Notes under the pieces: model-generated
The model's input: the letters and a program-made list of their open reading frames with translations, nothing else
The model's database searches: none
What the model was told of the DNA's origin: nothing
Source: Seminavis robusta
Lineage: Eukaryota; Bacillariophyta; Bacillariophyceae; Naviculales; Naviculaceae
Direction: 5' to 3'
NCBI GenBank assembly: GCA_903772945.1
Contig: CAICTM010000055.1
Span: 84,588-148,587 of the forward strand
Length of the DNA stretch: 64,000 nt
Part shown: piece after piece, positions 1 to 10,385 of the stretch
Layout of the letters: each line of letters opens with the position of its first letter
How positions within the stretch are numbered: the first letter of the stretch is position 1
Made by a program: the position numbers and the translations under genes

Positions 1-1
1 T

Positions 2-88
2 CGAACTTATAACTGTGATGTTTGTGGCAAGTTCTTCAAGAACCAGAATGCGATGAACCAACACAAGAATGCGGTGGGGCATTGGTAG
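2..88 (+). CDS. C-terminal end of a C2H2 zinc-finger protein (partial, cut by window edge)
   Basis: Reading frame 2 is open from the first base to a TAG at 86-88 and gives 28 residues. They contain CDVCGKFF, then NQH, then GHW at the end, with spacing C-x2-C-x12-H-x5-H. That is a complete C2H2 zinc finger of the long His-spacing kind found in U1-like/JAZ-type fingers of RNA-binding and ribosome-biogenesis proteins. The finger sits at the very C-terminus, only one residue before the stop. The rest of the gene lies to the left of the window, so function cannot be assigned beyond nucleic-acid or protein binding. Confidence 0.7.
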   Translation, partial: RTYNCDVCGKFFKNQNAMNQHKNAVGHW

Positions 89-1322
89 GTTTTCGAGACA
101 ACGATACAGATGTACATCCGAGGTTCCTCAGAAGGCGTGCCATTGTTGGTTGGGTGGGAGTTCTTGGCAGGCTACTGCTATCGCTATCGAAGACTAAGAC
201 TTGCTATTTTAAAATAGATACATTGTGGATGTTGGGCTCGTTTCGTCGCCAACCTGAAGCAAGCTGGTGGTGGATGAGCACTCCAAGATATATGATACAG
301 AAATTCTGAGGAGCTAAAAGCTCGGGTGATTCGGAGCACGATGCACGGCATTTCGTTATGACAACATTGGTCCCATGCTCGTCAAGAAGAATGATATGCT
401 CGGAGCTCAGCATCAGTTTGACGAAGCAATTTCAATTTGCAAGTCTATCATTCTTTCTCCGATTGATAAAGATTGGCTCAACCTGATTCTATGAACTAGA
501 CTATGGGGATTTGCAGTTCCATTTTGGGAACTATTATACTGTGGAGCGATGGTCAAACGCACATCGCTAGTGCGCCTACTTTCGGCACAAGCATGCACTT
601 CGACCATGGCATTCTATGTTGCTGCGCTCGCGCCTTAGAGTCCGTTCTGTGACAAAATTTTCCACTTTGTTGTCTTATCCATCTGGCAAGCCACCAAGCA
701 ACAAGGAACTCAGACATCAGCACTTCCAAAAGCAAGATCCACAACAGTGATCCTTTTGGATGATTGAGCTTCCTTGGCAGCAACGAGATGGTCTTTTGGA
801 AGCTAGCTAGTAGAACGTGGCTTTGGCAAAGTCACTAGCTATGGTACTACAGTGCCGAGACATGCCGTACTCCAGCCGAACAGTACTACAGGACTGTACC
901 ATACCAGTGTTGGCTGGAGCTTGAAGAAACTACAGGGACCAAGGTTTGTGTGGCATTGGCCATCTAGCTAGCTACTGCTGATTGGCACAGCAATAGTACT
1001 TGTAATCACATTTCCTTTATCAACCTTTAATCTTACTGCAATGCTAGCTGCATTTTAATGCTGTGGTGCTTTTCTTGATGGCAACAGTATCCAAATAGAT
1101 GGATACACCATTCTCTTGTATGCAAACGAACAAGGAGGAATCTGATACAAGTCTGGTAACCATCTCAGTAAGGTGGTGCGTCAAGGTGTGACACCGAGCT
1201 CCTTCCCTACCAATCAAGCCAAATCAACCTGCAGCAAACCTGACAAGGCTTTCTTACACTGGACACATCATACAAGGTGACCAGTGCAAACATCTCAGCC
1301 TAACTTCACTAATGATCACTGC
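89..1322. other. Intergenic stretch, no gene seen
   Basis: Only short unrelated open frames on both strands; none gave a recognisable domain. CTAGCTAG-type words occur near 800-830 and 960-980. It separates the 3' ends of the zinc-finger gene and the decayed vWD gene. Confidence 0.5.
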
Positions 1323-2727
1323 CTAGAAAGCTCCAGCCTCAGCAAGCTCCAAATCTCCAGAGCCATGACATCAAAGACCAAAGTCCTTTTGCTCCCAGTG
1401 TTCGCAGACCTTCTCAGCAGCTGTCTGGGCAATCGATTCACCAAGACGGCGGCCCACCTGTTTCAAACTAGGCACATTACAAGTGACGGGTGCTGTGGAA
1501 ACCTGTTGCTTTGGAAGAGCTTGGGCTCGCTCTCAAGAACCTGCCATTCATTTCCAAAGGCATTAGCATCTGTAAGGGCAGTTCCATTGCGGGCAAGCCA
1601 CTTGCCAGCCTTATAGTCTCCCAAAAGACCCTTGCTATTTTCATACTCCAAAGGGGTGGCACCAACTGTCTTGATGCTTAGAAGGTCCTTGAAGGATTGG
1701 AGGACAATCTGTTTGCCCCGGCAAGCTCAATCACAAACATATACTGCTTGGAGCTCTTCTTCTCGTGCTTGATGGAGTATTTGTCAAATGTGTCCAGCTC
1801 AGCATTGGAGATTCCATTCACCATGTAACACCATATTCACACCTCCAAAGTGTCCTCTCCAATGGAACAGCGGCAGACTCAATGTAAGAATACTGGTTGC
1901 GTGCCTTTGTCCTAATGTGGATGTCCAAGCCAGTTCCCTCATCAAACTCAGGGCTGCTGATAAAGATCAAGTCACACTCTCCATGGAAGTCATACCATTC
2001 ATTCACCCATGTCTAAATACAAATGGAAGAGACAACACTTGTTGATAAGTCCAAACAAAATTTTCATCAACTGGGCTGATTGTGGCCTACTGAGTCGTAC
2101 CTTGAAGTGTGGGTCTCCCATACCATAAGCAGCTCGAAGCTGTGCTTCCGTATAACCCAGGGAAATGTGCAACGTGTATGTGGCAGAATTTGGAATGACC
2201 TGGTTTGAACCATTGCGACGTCGACTCACAGCAATGGTGTATATGCCAGCAGTATTGAATGTGTAGGTCAAGTAGGCATCACGACGCCTACTTGAGCCAT
2301 CATCAGGAGGTCTGTTGTTGTTATTTTGCGCAAGCTGGGTGCCACTTGAGTCATACAGAGTGAGAAATGAATTAAAGCTTGTAGGATCATCAATGTCAAA
2401 GATGGAAGCAATCATTACTGCCCGGACCTCAAATGAGAAATAGTCATAAGAACCATCCCCGGTACCTTCAATGGTTACCCAAGGAAGTGTAGCAGAGTTG
2501 CAATAATAGGATTGTACCCAAGAGTGAAGGCACCAACAGGGATTACCTGCAAAGTCCAAATAGAAGTTCAATGTGAGTGGAAGAACATATAATTTTGAAT
2601 TGATGTCAAAATGAGAACAAACCTGAGCAGAGCCAATGTCGTTGTTGGATTCTTGTTCTTGAATGACAGAAGCCTGAGCCACTGACATGAGAGCCACAAA
2701 TCCAGTTATGATTGAGGACAACTTCAT
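1323..2727 (-). pseudogene. Decayed secreted PPC-like/vWF type D domain protein
   Basis: The start at 2727 begins MKLSSIITGFVALMSVAQAS, a good signal peptide. A PPC-like beta domain follows (ATLPWVTIEGTGDGSYDYFS, then FDIDDPTSFNSFLTLYDSSG). Then comes the vWD signature GMGDPHFK joined across an intron to TWVNEWYDFHGECDL, and later GLLGDYKAGKWLARNG and NAFGNEWQVL. Two introns fit GT-AG: 2547-2622 and 2013-2100. The frame is broken repeatedly: a 1-nt shift near 2510 (after FTLGYNP), a shift and in-frame TGA near 1840-1860, a shift near 1720, and further shifts near 1490 and 1380. The last family-like block (GDLELAEAGAF) ends at TAG 1323-1325. The family is secreted and expanded in diatoms; its role is unknown. 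The exon logic survives, so this is a decayed gene and not chance similarity. Confidence 0.75.
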
Positions 2728-3443
2728 GGTTGCAAATAATGGGAAGATGAACAAGATTGGAAATCTGAGGCCTTGTGCATGGCTTCCTTCTGGAGATTGT
2801 GAGTTGAGAGAAGGATAGCTGAAGGGAGCCGAGGTTGATGTTGGATCGATTGGGTAAAACGCAACCGGTTCATTCTGTGAGCAATGAGTCACGCTTGGTG
2901 ATAGCTAGTGTAAAGGGCTACTATATTTTTTTAAATAATGCTGCAGCACAATACAATACAGCGTGCTCGTCCTGTATTGCATTCCGAAAGTTTCCTGGGA
3001 AGGCTAGAGCCCTGGATGGCGACCATCTTATTCTAGACTTTTTGGGGTATATCTCATAACTCTAATTTGTTGCTAGATTTTTCGATACTAGTTTGAGCCT
3101 TTCTGAGAAACTGAAAGTTCTATGTCACAAAACAAAACACGTGACACGAAATGCGAACCAAGATTTAATATGCAAGTCACAAACGTTCCAGTCAACCTAT
3201 TAATAGTACTCGTACTAGCTAGTAGTAAAATATTTAGGCCACTCGCGGCTCGTGACTTACTTTGACCATTTATCTTTACACCTAGTCGCACCATAATCTA
3301 TCTTTACCTAGTGATAAAATCGTGAATGATTTGAATTACTACCAGGTACTCCTAGATACTTAGTAGTAGTATTCGAATGAACCAGTACCTGGCTGTTAGA
3401 ATATTATTTCCGAAGGTCACTTATTTTTCTGAGAGGGCTTTAG
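2728..3443. other. Intergenic, AT-rich
   Basis: Upstream side of the vWD pseudogene. No coding signal is seen. Frames are short, and many start or stop in AT-rich sequence. Confidence 0.5.
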
Positions 3444-4219
3444 TAGAGTGATCTGCACTATAAGACCCGCTACAGATTAAGACCATCATAATATTCTTGG
3501 ATTTGTACAGTAATTGCTATAGTAACAGTACATACGACCTGGCTAGCTACTGTACTACATGTACTAGCTAGCTACTCTAGCTAGCCAGTTGGTGAGCCAC
3601 TACTGGTATGCATCTGTGCATCTTGAACTGTCCATTGCTTGCTCAAGCCGTGTGGTGGTGTTGAGTGTTGACAGTGTTAACAGTGTTGACAGTGTCGATA
3701 CTGGTAGAGGAAGCAGTGTCAATTGAGGAAGCAGTGTCGATAAGCAGCATCGTAGAGGAAGGAAGGAGTGTCAATAGGTAGACAAGAGGTGCTTCGAACG
3801 ATTGAGGAGGTGCTTCGAACCATAGAGGTACGAAGTATGTATCCAAGAGGAAGAAGGAGTGTGATAGAGGTGCTTCAATAGAGGTGCCTATCATGTGCTT
3901 CGGAGCCCTACAGAGCCCTCTAGTTTTTACTCGATAGAGCACGGCACCGTACAGTAGGATCCTACGTAGGTTCAGTACCAGAGGCTACGTGTGACGTCAT
4001 ATGGTCTTAATCTGCAGTGAAAAAGAATTCGCTGTGGATTGCCTGAAATCTTCAACCGCTCCTAACTCCTCTTCTAGGTACACTCTGAGGTTGGGAATTT
4101 TGTGGCATACTCAACTACATGTGTTCTCTCGATTCCCTGCTTTAATAGTACTAATTCGATATCCAGCCCTGAAGAGAATATTCCGCGGAATGGTAGGTCT
4201 TATAGTGCAGATCACTCTA
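3444..4219. repeat. Nested inverted-repeat (MITE-like) structure
   Basis: An outer 24-bp perfect inverted repeat lies at 3444-3467 (TAGAGTGATCTGCACTATAA..) and 4196-4219. Just inside is a second arm at 3471-3486, matched by 4001-4016 with 15 of 16 bases complementary. The arms are adjacent on the left but 180 bp apart on the right, as if the right arm had been split by an insertion (4017-4195). The interior carries a short tandem array (3655-3780) and back-to-back palindromes around 3954-3970 (GTAGGATCCTAC overlapping CCTACGTAGG). No transposase gene is present, so a non-autonomous foldback/MITE-like element is the best reading. Confidence 0.55.
3655..3780. repeat. Degenerate short tandem array (AGTGTTGAC / AGTGTCGAT units)
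   Basis: Units of about 9-10 bp (AGTGTTGAC, AGTGTTAAC, AGTGTTGAC, AGTGTCGAT) repeat at 3660-3700. They pass into longer interspersed copies of GAGGAAGCAGTGTC up to about 3780. This lies inside the nested inverted repeat. Confidence 0.6.
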
Positions 4220-4612
4220 ATAGTAGCTTTTGGAGAAGTTTCGCTATTTTAAAATTAATATGCATAAGTACATGTAGTGACTCGATTCCGGGACCGTCCG
4301 GCGTTTTTCACTTGGGCTTTTTTAAATGTCACTCACTGAAACTAATACTATTAAATTGGTACTTTTTATAATTTCACTGACTCCTACTTAAATAGAGAGC
4401 TGCACCCAGTGAATCTCTTTGCCGCCAAAATAGTACGTACACTCCTCCAGTGGAAGAATCAAATCGAATCGAATCTCATCTCATCAGCAGAATTCCTACT
4501 CATACTCACGCTGCTTGGCTACGCGCGCTTGGGTACTACACTAGCTGTAAACGGTGGAGAGATGCCAACGTCCGGTGGCGGCGTGGGAACGGTAAAAATA
4601 AATGTGACTGGC

Positions 4613-4656
4613 CTAAAGCCGACCCCAACCGTAACACGAATCACCATTCACCATTC
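4613..4656 (+). repeat. Left terminal inverted repeat of the Harbinger-like element
   Basis: It begins CTAAAGCCGACCCCAACCGT and is 44 bp long. Its reverse complement occurs base for base at 8566-8609. The two ends diverge immediately inside the arm (ATGG versus TTCC). Confidence 0.95.
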
Positions 4657-4853
4657 ATGGATAGCCAATCAGAATCCAGTATTAAAACACCAACGGGACT
4701 GGCACAATCGTTTCTCCTCTTTCTGAACGAATAGCAAGGGCCATGTTCGTGTGGATGACTTTCACGAATCTTGGCCCACCACTCTCCAAATTAGCTAGAT
4801 AACCAGCGAGGAACAACTTCGCCAAAAACACAAACCAGACTATTGCCAACACA

Positions 4854-6587
4854 ATGGAAGCCATCGCTGTTGACACTGTCGACAACAAAGCAGACACTAT
4901 TGACAAGGCAATAGCCAACTACAACAATGCCCTGTTAGATCAATCAAGCAGTATATCTTCTATAGTAGAATGTTTAGATGCAGAGACAGGTTGCCTGGAC
5001 ATGGGGAAATTCCGTGAATTATGTGAGATGGAAGAGGCTTTGGAAGCAGCATCAGTAGCCCTTGATTTGGCAATTGAAGACGGGGCAATTACAAAATGCA
5101 GTAGAAGAGCTTCTGCTTCCTCCACAGCAGCAACTGCAAAGACAAAGAAACCCAGAACTGCTCGCAGTTGCAAGATAAGACGTCCATACTACATAGGGGA
5201 TGACGGCAGTGTTGTGTTCTTGAGGCCAGTCGAGACAGTGTGGTACCTCCTGTATGTTCGCAAACCACCTTTGGATGACGCCCATTTCCACAAAAGGTTC
5301 CGAAGACGTTTCAGAGTACCCTATCAATCATTCCTCGAGTTGAAGAACAAAATGTCTGAGTCCGGGAAGTTCCAACGATGGTACAGAAAAGATGCTGTTG
5401 GTACAGAAAGCTCGCCAATTGAGCTGTTGATATTGGGAGCTCTCCGGTACCTTGGACGTGGTTTGACTTTCGACGACCTGGAAGAGTTCTCTGCCATTAA
5501 TGAAGAAACTCATCGCCAATTCTTCCATGTGTTCATTGGTTTTGGATCCACGAATCTCTATGAGGAATTTGTCCGGCATCCAGTCAATGCAGAAGAATAC
5601 AAAACACATCAACACGAGTTTGACACAGGAGGGCTGTTCGGTGCAGGATGGTCCAGTGATGCCACCAATATCATCATGTGGCGATGCACGCACAATTTGA
5701 AGCAGGCGAACATGGGTTTCAAGCAGAGTCATCCGGCAAGAACCTACAACCTCACATGCAACCATCGAAGACAAATTCTTCACTGTACCAAAGGGCATCC
5801 CAGCCGATGGAATGACAAGACACTTGCATTTCACGACAATTTTCTTTATGGACTTAGAAAGGGTGACATTCTACAAGATGTACGATTTCAACTGAAGTCA
5901 TGGGAAGGTTCTGTTGGTGGTCCTGTAAAAGAAACAACATACTGTGGTGCTTGGGGACTTGTGGACAATGGCTACCACCGATGGTCTTGCACGCAAGCTC
6001 CAGGAAAAGCAGACTTGACCATTGCAGAGCGACGACTCTCAGAATTCATTGAGTCTTTTCGCAAAGATGCAGAGTGCACATTTGGAATTCTGAAAGGGCG
6101 ATGGCGCATTTTGAAGACTGGAATTAGATTGGAGGGTACCACAGCAGCTGACAACACATGGCTGACTTGTTGCGCACTCCACAATATGCTGCTGGAAAAA
6201 GACGGACTTGCAGAAGAATGGCAAAAGGGTGTTAGAAGTGACTGGGAAGGGGCCCTTGGAGACAATGAGACAGAGGGCTTTCGAGACATGGCTCCCTTTG
6301 CCATACAGCGATTGCAGCACAACGAAATTGCTAAATTTGGAAGCAGGGAACACGAACAGAGTGTTGCACGTCCTCGATTGGTGGTACCAGAAGTGGCATT
6401 GCAGAATACAGATAATGGAGATGACGACAATCTTAGCAGCACATCAGATGGGGTGGGTGACAACGTTGACGATGATGGTGCTATTTTCGTTAACTCGCTT
6501 TCGTACACCGAATTTCGAAGCCGGCTAGTGGAGCACTTCGATATCTTGTGGAGGAAACATCAAATTGTCTGGCCTACTAGAAATTAA
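4854..6587 (+). CDS. Harbinger/PIF-like DDE transposase (DDE_Tnp4 / plant-transposon type)
   Basis: A 577-residue single-exon protein and the catalytic gene of the flanking element. The predicted DDE triad is Asp269 in GWSSDATNI, Asp371 in GLVDNGYHRW and Glu407 in FRKDAECTFGILKGRWRIL. ALHNMLLEKDG (about 441-451) is the C-terminal HNM block typical of plant-type PIF transposases. The N-terminal 110 residues are acidic and then basic (KTKKPRTARSCKIRR), likely a linker and nuclear-localisation region. The central part (about 140-230) looks like the helical DNA-binding segment that precedes the catalytic core. The C-terminal 120 residues are acidic. No internal stop or shift was seen. The protein should cut at the 44-bp terminal repeats; family membership is well supported, activity is inference. 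Confidence 0.9.
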   Translation: MEAIAVDTVDNKADTIDKAIANYNNALLDQSSSISSIVECLDAETGCLDMGKFRELCEMEEALEAASVALDLAIEDGAITKCSRRASASSTAATAKTKKPRTARSCKIRRPYYIGDDGSVVFLRPVETVWYLLYVRKPPLDDAHFHKRFRRRFRVPYQSFLELKNKMSESGKFQRWYRKDAVGTESSPIELLILGALRYLGRGLTFDDLEEFSAINEETHRQFFHVFIGFGSTNLYEEFVRHPVNAEEYKTHQHEFDTGGLFGAGWSSDATNIIMWRCTHNLKQANMGFKQSHPARTYNLTCNHRRQILHCTKGHPSRWNDKTLAFHDNFLYGLRKGDILQDVRFQLKSWEGSVGGPVKETTYCGAWGLVDNGYHRWSCTQAPGKADLTIAERRLSEFIESFRKDAECTFGILKGRWRILKTGIRLEGTTAADNTWLTCCALHNMLLEKDGLAEEWQKGVRSDWEGALGDNETEGFRDMAPFAIQRLQHNEIAKFGSREHEQSVARPRLVVPEVALQNTDNGDDDNLSSTSDGVGDNVDDDGAIFVNSLSYTEFRSRLVEHFDILWRKHQIVWPTRN

Positions 6588-6621
6588 AGTATAAACATGT
6601 ACTCAGTCCTGATCACCCTTC

Positions 6622-8332
6622 TTATTCTTCTTCGTCTTCGTCTTCCTCGCCTTCTTCATCATCGTCTGAGTCATCGAGGCCATTGCGACGTTTGGCAGCA
6701 CTTTGGCGAGACCTAGCGATGGTTGCTTCACAGCGATTAAGGAGACTCTCTTCAGCTGGATCAACAGGCTTGGGGTCACCGTCTTCACTACTGTCTTCTT
6801 CGTCACTGTGGATTTCGGTGACCTCTTGTTGTTCTTTGTTGTTGTTGTTGTTCTCGGAAAGGAAACTCTGCCCCGACAATTGCGAAAACTGTGAGAATTG
6901 CGGAAACTCGGAAGAACAAGCAAGCTGCGAACTGTACAACTGATGAGAATTAGCAACTTGGTCTTGGGAAAGAGAAACTGCTGCTCTCGATACTGCATGA
7001 GATGTCCTGGACATTTCCGAGGAAGCTTCCGATGCCTGGGATTGTGCAAGCTGAGAACAATGCGATTGGTATTCCTCACTGGTCTTGTTGATGGCAGGGT
7101 GGGAAGCTACAGCAGTGTCCACTGTCAATGGACTTGGTTGTGGAACTGGCGACGTTGCCTTCACCACATTCGATACTCGTCCAAAGTAGTCATTTGCCAT
7201 TGCACTCTCTTGCTTCGAAACCTTCATGAGACTGTCGCATTTTTCTTGCAACTGTCTCTTCCTCTTGCGTATGCCGCCAAGGTCTTTCGCAAGCTGTTCT
7301 TTCCACTCTTTGTATGTTTCTTTTTCCTCCTCGGACGTAGATTCCTTCAAGAGCTTGACAACCTCAAAGAATTCCTTGGATGTAGCTGCATGATCAGCAT
7401 TCGCAATGGCCAACAGATCTCTTGCATTCTTCTGGGCATGAACATGAGCTGTTGATGCCATCTGGTATGCCATCTTCTTTTCGTGTACGGGGACTCCTCT
7501 CTTGAATACGTCGTCACCACCAACATTAGCTGCTCGCTCGTGGTCTCGTTGCTGTGCTTCTTCCTCTCGAACTTGCTTCCTCGATTTCTTTTGCACTTTG
7601 CTATCGTCATTGCCTGCAAAACAAGAAAGTGTCTTGCCAGATAATGGGATGGGGCCAAAGATGGCAAATGCCATAAACCCTTGGAAGACGTATTTGTCGG
7701 GCATCTCGTCTTCGGTCTTGTCAAAGTCCTTGCCCTGTTCTCTTTTCTTTCTTTGTCTTGCTTCTTTTACGTGTTCTACCTTCCAATGCAACAAACATCT
7801 TCTTTCGAACGTACACTATCATATCATCGAAGTTCTGTCCAGACGGATTGACACCAGGTTCCATGGTTCCTGAGTATTCTTTGTAGAAAACTAGTGCAAT
7901 TCGGTAGTTGGCAATGCAGCTGCGTGCTCTGTCATAGATGTTCCTTGCAGTCAGCTTGCTTCCTTTGCCATCCTCGCAAATGGCTTTTTCTGTAAATCCA
8001 CACTCATGGACAATAAGACGCTTGTCTGGTTGAAGATGGAGTGTTCCCTTCAACTCGAGCATATAGTCCACACCATCTGCTCCTCTTGCTGCATTGCCTT
8101 CTCGATTGCTCTCCATTCCAAGCTTGTAGAACATCTCTGTATATGGTTCATTGCCTTTCAACATGGATTGGATGTTCGATATATGGGCTGGGCTACCGTG
8201 AAATGTGTTGAACATTAAGTCTTCTTGAGACTGTTGCTTCATTCCTTCCCCTTTGTTCGCCATAACCAACTCTCTACACAAGACAGACGCAACATTGCGG
8301 AGTTCTTGTTGTACATAGCTAGGCAACGACAT
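6622..8332 (-). CDS. Second gene of the Harbinger-like element (accessory protein, two exons)
   Basis: Two long minus-strand frames join through one GT-AG intron at 7614-7779: exon 8332-7780, exon 7613-6622. The junction reads FVALEG then NDDSKVQKKSRK, phase 1. The product is 514 residues. Residues 1-184 form an unrecognised folded-looking part (SYVQQELRNVASVLC..., KLTARNIYDRARSCIANYRI). Next is a long charged helical segment rich in K/E (KKMAYQMAS, TYKEWKEQLAKDLGGIRKRK), then an S/Q-rich stretch with repeated FPQFSQFSQLS. The tail is strongly acidic (DDSDDDEEGEEDEDEEE). PIF/Harbinger elements normally carry a second DNA-binding protein, often Myb/SANT-like, that helps the transposase enter the nucleus and bind the ends. 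I cannot see a clear Myb domain here, so the role is assigned from position only. Confidence 0.75.
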
Positions 8333-8565
8333 GACTATTACAAGCTTCTAGCTAGTCATCAAGAGTGCCATTGTTTGTTGTGTGTGGTGGTTGTTGTCGA
8401 AAAGCAAGAAAGATACCTTTTGCGTAAATTACGTCGATGCGAATAGAACACGTCATCAAATTGTGGGGATTTGATTGGACGTTGGGTCTAGTCTTGGACA
8501 TGTTTGGTGATTGGTGAATGGGGGTGCGGAGGGGATCGGTGCGATACGATTCACCAGTCTTGGAA

Positions 8566-8609
8566 GAATGGTGAATGGTGATTCGTGTTACGGTTGGGGT
8601 CGGCTTTAG
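8566..8609 (-). repeat. Right terminal inverted repeat of the Harbinger-like element
   Basis: It ends GGGGTCGGCTTTAG and is the exact reverse complement of 4613-4656. Confidence 0.95.
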
Positions 8610-9530
8610 AGGGCACTCATCAGAGCTCACGTGAATATTTTTATTTTCATTTGTTCGGCAACGGCAAGTACACGTACTGTACTCTGTGAGCTGACACTGT
8701 GAGCATTGAGCATCCGAACATCTGAAATCTCCATCCAGCAGATGTCTTCCTCAACCATCTACAATTAATTCGTTCCCCAGCATTCGTTGGGATGTGTGAA
8801 TGACCTCGACTACTGTAACTTTGCTTGCAAGGTGCCATAACGCACTCCAGAGTATTCTCACCGGTAAGAGGAACGCCAAGCAAGTTTGCTGCTCGTTTGA
8901 GAGTTGAGCTGGGTTCTTCTTGCCGCAAGGAAGCTCCCGCAGGCGGACCTGTGGCAATTGGTTGTTTCTTTGTTGTACATGTAGTCCATGCTTCTCTTGA
9001 ATTCATCACTTCCTCAGGCCCCAAGCGCCTACACTGTGTATCTGAAGGATGTGGCTATCTCCTTTTCAACCCGCCTTGGCAATACCGTACAGTAGTCTTT
9101 CCCTAGACAGGAAGCCTGCTGTGGCAATCATGAGCCCCCAGCCACTTCTTTGCTGTTCTTCGTCTACAGCTGTCGGTGGTGCAATCAGAGAAGCAAGTGA
9201 TTGCTCTCTCTCTGTTGCTGCTTGATTACCCAAATCACTGTCACTTTGGCTTCGCTGACAGGCAGCCCCCCGGGCACAGCCCATAGTACTCCAGTGAGGC
9301 GCTCGCTACAGCCAGTATGACTGCCTGTCAGAAGCCTAGTCAGTACCAGCAAGCATGTCTTTTGCGTCTTTTGCTACGGCAGCCCTTGCATCTGGAGCTG
9401 TTGCATTGCTAGCTAGTAGCCAGGCCAAACAGTCTGGCCTGACCTTCTAGCTACTCTGCGGTACGGAATGGCTTGGTGCTCGTGCACCGGAAATCGTTAT
9501 GGCCAAAAACGGCGGTTTCTTTGGATACCT
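8610..9530. other. Intergenic, no supported gene
   Basis: Open frames of up to about 125 codons exist on both strands over 8650-9100, but none has a domain, bias or splice pattern that separates it from chance. The segment lies between two mobile-looking repeats. Confidence 0.5.
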
Positions 9531-9842
9531 GGAAGGCACCAGGTTTTACCCGCTTCGCCAAAAAAGTCGCGATAGTCGCGCTAAAGTCGCCGTAAAAGTC
9601 GCGGTATAGTCGTGCGCGACTTTCAGTTGGAACCATATAGTCGCGATATAGTCGCTGTAAAGTCGCGGTTAATACTAGTTATTTACACGCAAAGTTTAAA
9701 AGTCGTCCTAAAGTCGTTCTAAAGTCGCGAAAGTCGTTATAGTCGCTGTGAAAAATCGCGATAAAGTCGCGGTGCGCGACTTTAGAACGACTTTCGCGAC
9801 TTTAGAACGACTATTGACTATTGAGAGAACCTGGTGCCTTCC
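9531..9842. repeat. Foldback element made of AGTCGCG words
   Basis: A 15-bp perfect inverted repeat (GGAAGGCACCAGGTT at 9531-9545, complement at 9828-9842) encloses about 280 bp. The interior consists almost wholly of short words AAAGTCGCG, TAGTCGCGATA and AAAGTCGTTCTA, in both orientations (CGCGACTTTAGAACGAC near 9774-9812). Any part of it can pair with several other parts. No coding signal. It resembles a foldback/MITE family grown by internal iteration. Confidence 0.75.
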
Positions 9843-10385
9843 TGACACAATATCATTTCCGCTGAAAACTCTAAAAGCTGGAGGAAATGATGAATTCGAA
9901 CGGCCAACGGTCTCAAACCTTCACCCTAACAGTCAATATCGCTGGCTTACGACCAGTCACTGATGAGGTCATAACAGGTTGGAAGACTGCCAAAACAGGA
10001 AAGAGCCGAAAAGAGCCCTCCTCACTCATCAAAGAGGAAGCATCGTTGCAGCAGTGAAGCTCTGCGATGCTTGATGGGATTGTTAGCTGCCCTGTAGTAT
10101 AAAGCGATACGCCATTAGAAAGGTTTTGGTAGCTTTGGAAACAGCTTTTGTCATCCTGTCGTGTCGCCCTCATGCAAGAAGAGTGCCGACAATCTGCAGC
10201 CAGCCTCGTCCCACTCCCTCCAAGAAGATCCAAAAGATTTGCCCTTGGCTCTGTTTGATAGTTACGCCAATTTGATTTCCCAGAGCAAGCTTGGCTATTG
10301 TAGGGAAATTGGAAATTCAGGTTATACCTCCTCTAGTAGAGTACCAACGATTAGTTGTCTGGAGCTGTGATTTAGCTGTACCACC
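9843..10385. other. Upstream region of the DUF1349-like gene
   Basis: No coding signal; presumably contains its promoter. The start site at 10386 sits in the strong context ACCACCATGG. Confidence 0.5.

Larger units (their letters stand above)
4613..8609 (+). mobile_element. PIF/Harbinger-like DNA transposon with two intact genes
   Basis: The element is bounded by 44-bp perfect terminal inverted repeats (4613-4656 and 8566-8609). It contains a DDE transposase gene on the plus strand and a second gene on the minus strand, converging tail to tail with a 34-bp gap (6588-6621). Two divergently placed genes, one a DDE_Tnp4-like transposase and one an accessory protein, is the PIF/Harbinger layout. 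Both reading frames are intact once one intron is removed, and the repeats are identical, so the copy is probably young and may be autonomous. No clear target-site duplication was found: the bases just outside are GGC on the left and AGG on the right. The outermost repeat bases read CTAAAG, so a TAA-type target may be absorbed in the repeat. Confidence 0.85.

Noticed and set aside
7721-7794. Frameshift in the transposon's second gene
   Set aside because: The overlap of two frames is explained by a GT-AG intron at 7614-7779 that restores a 514-residue frame.
4610-8612. Target-site duplication for the Harbinger-like element
   Set aside because: Flanking triplets GGC and AGG do not match; TAA/TTA at the ends belong to the inverted repeat itself.
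8647-9024. Minus-strand frame of 125 codons beside the transposon
   Set aside because: No family resemblance; opposing frame of similar length on the plus strand; position between repeats suggests chance.
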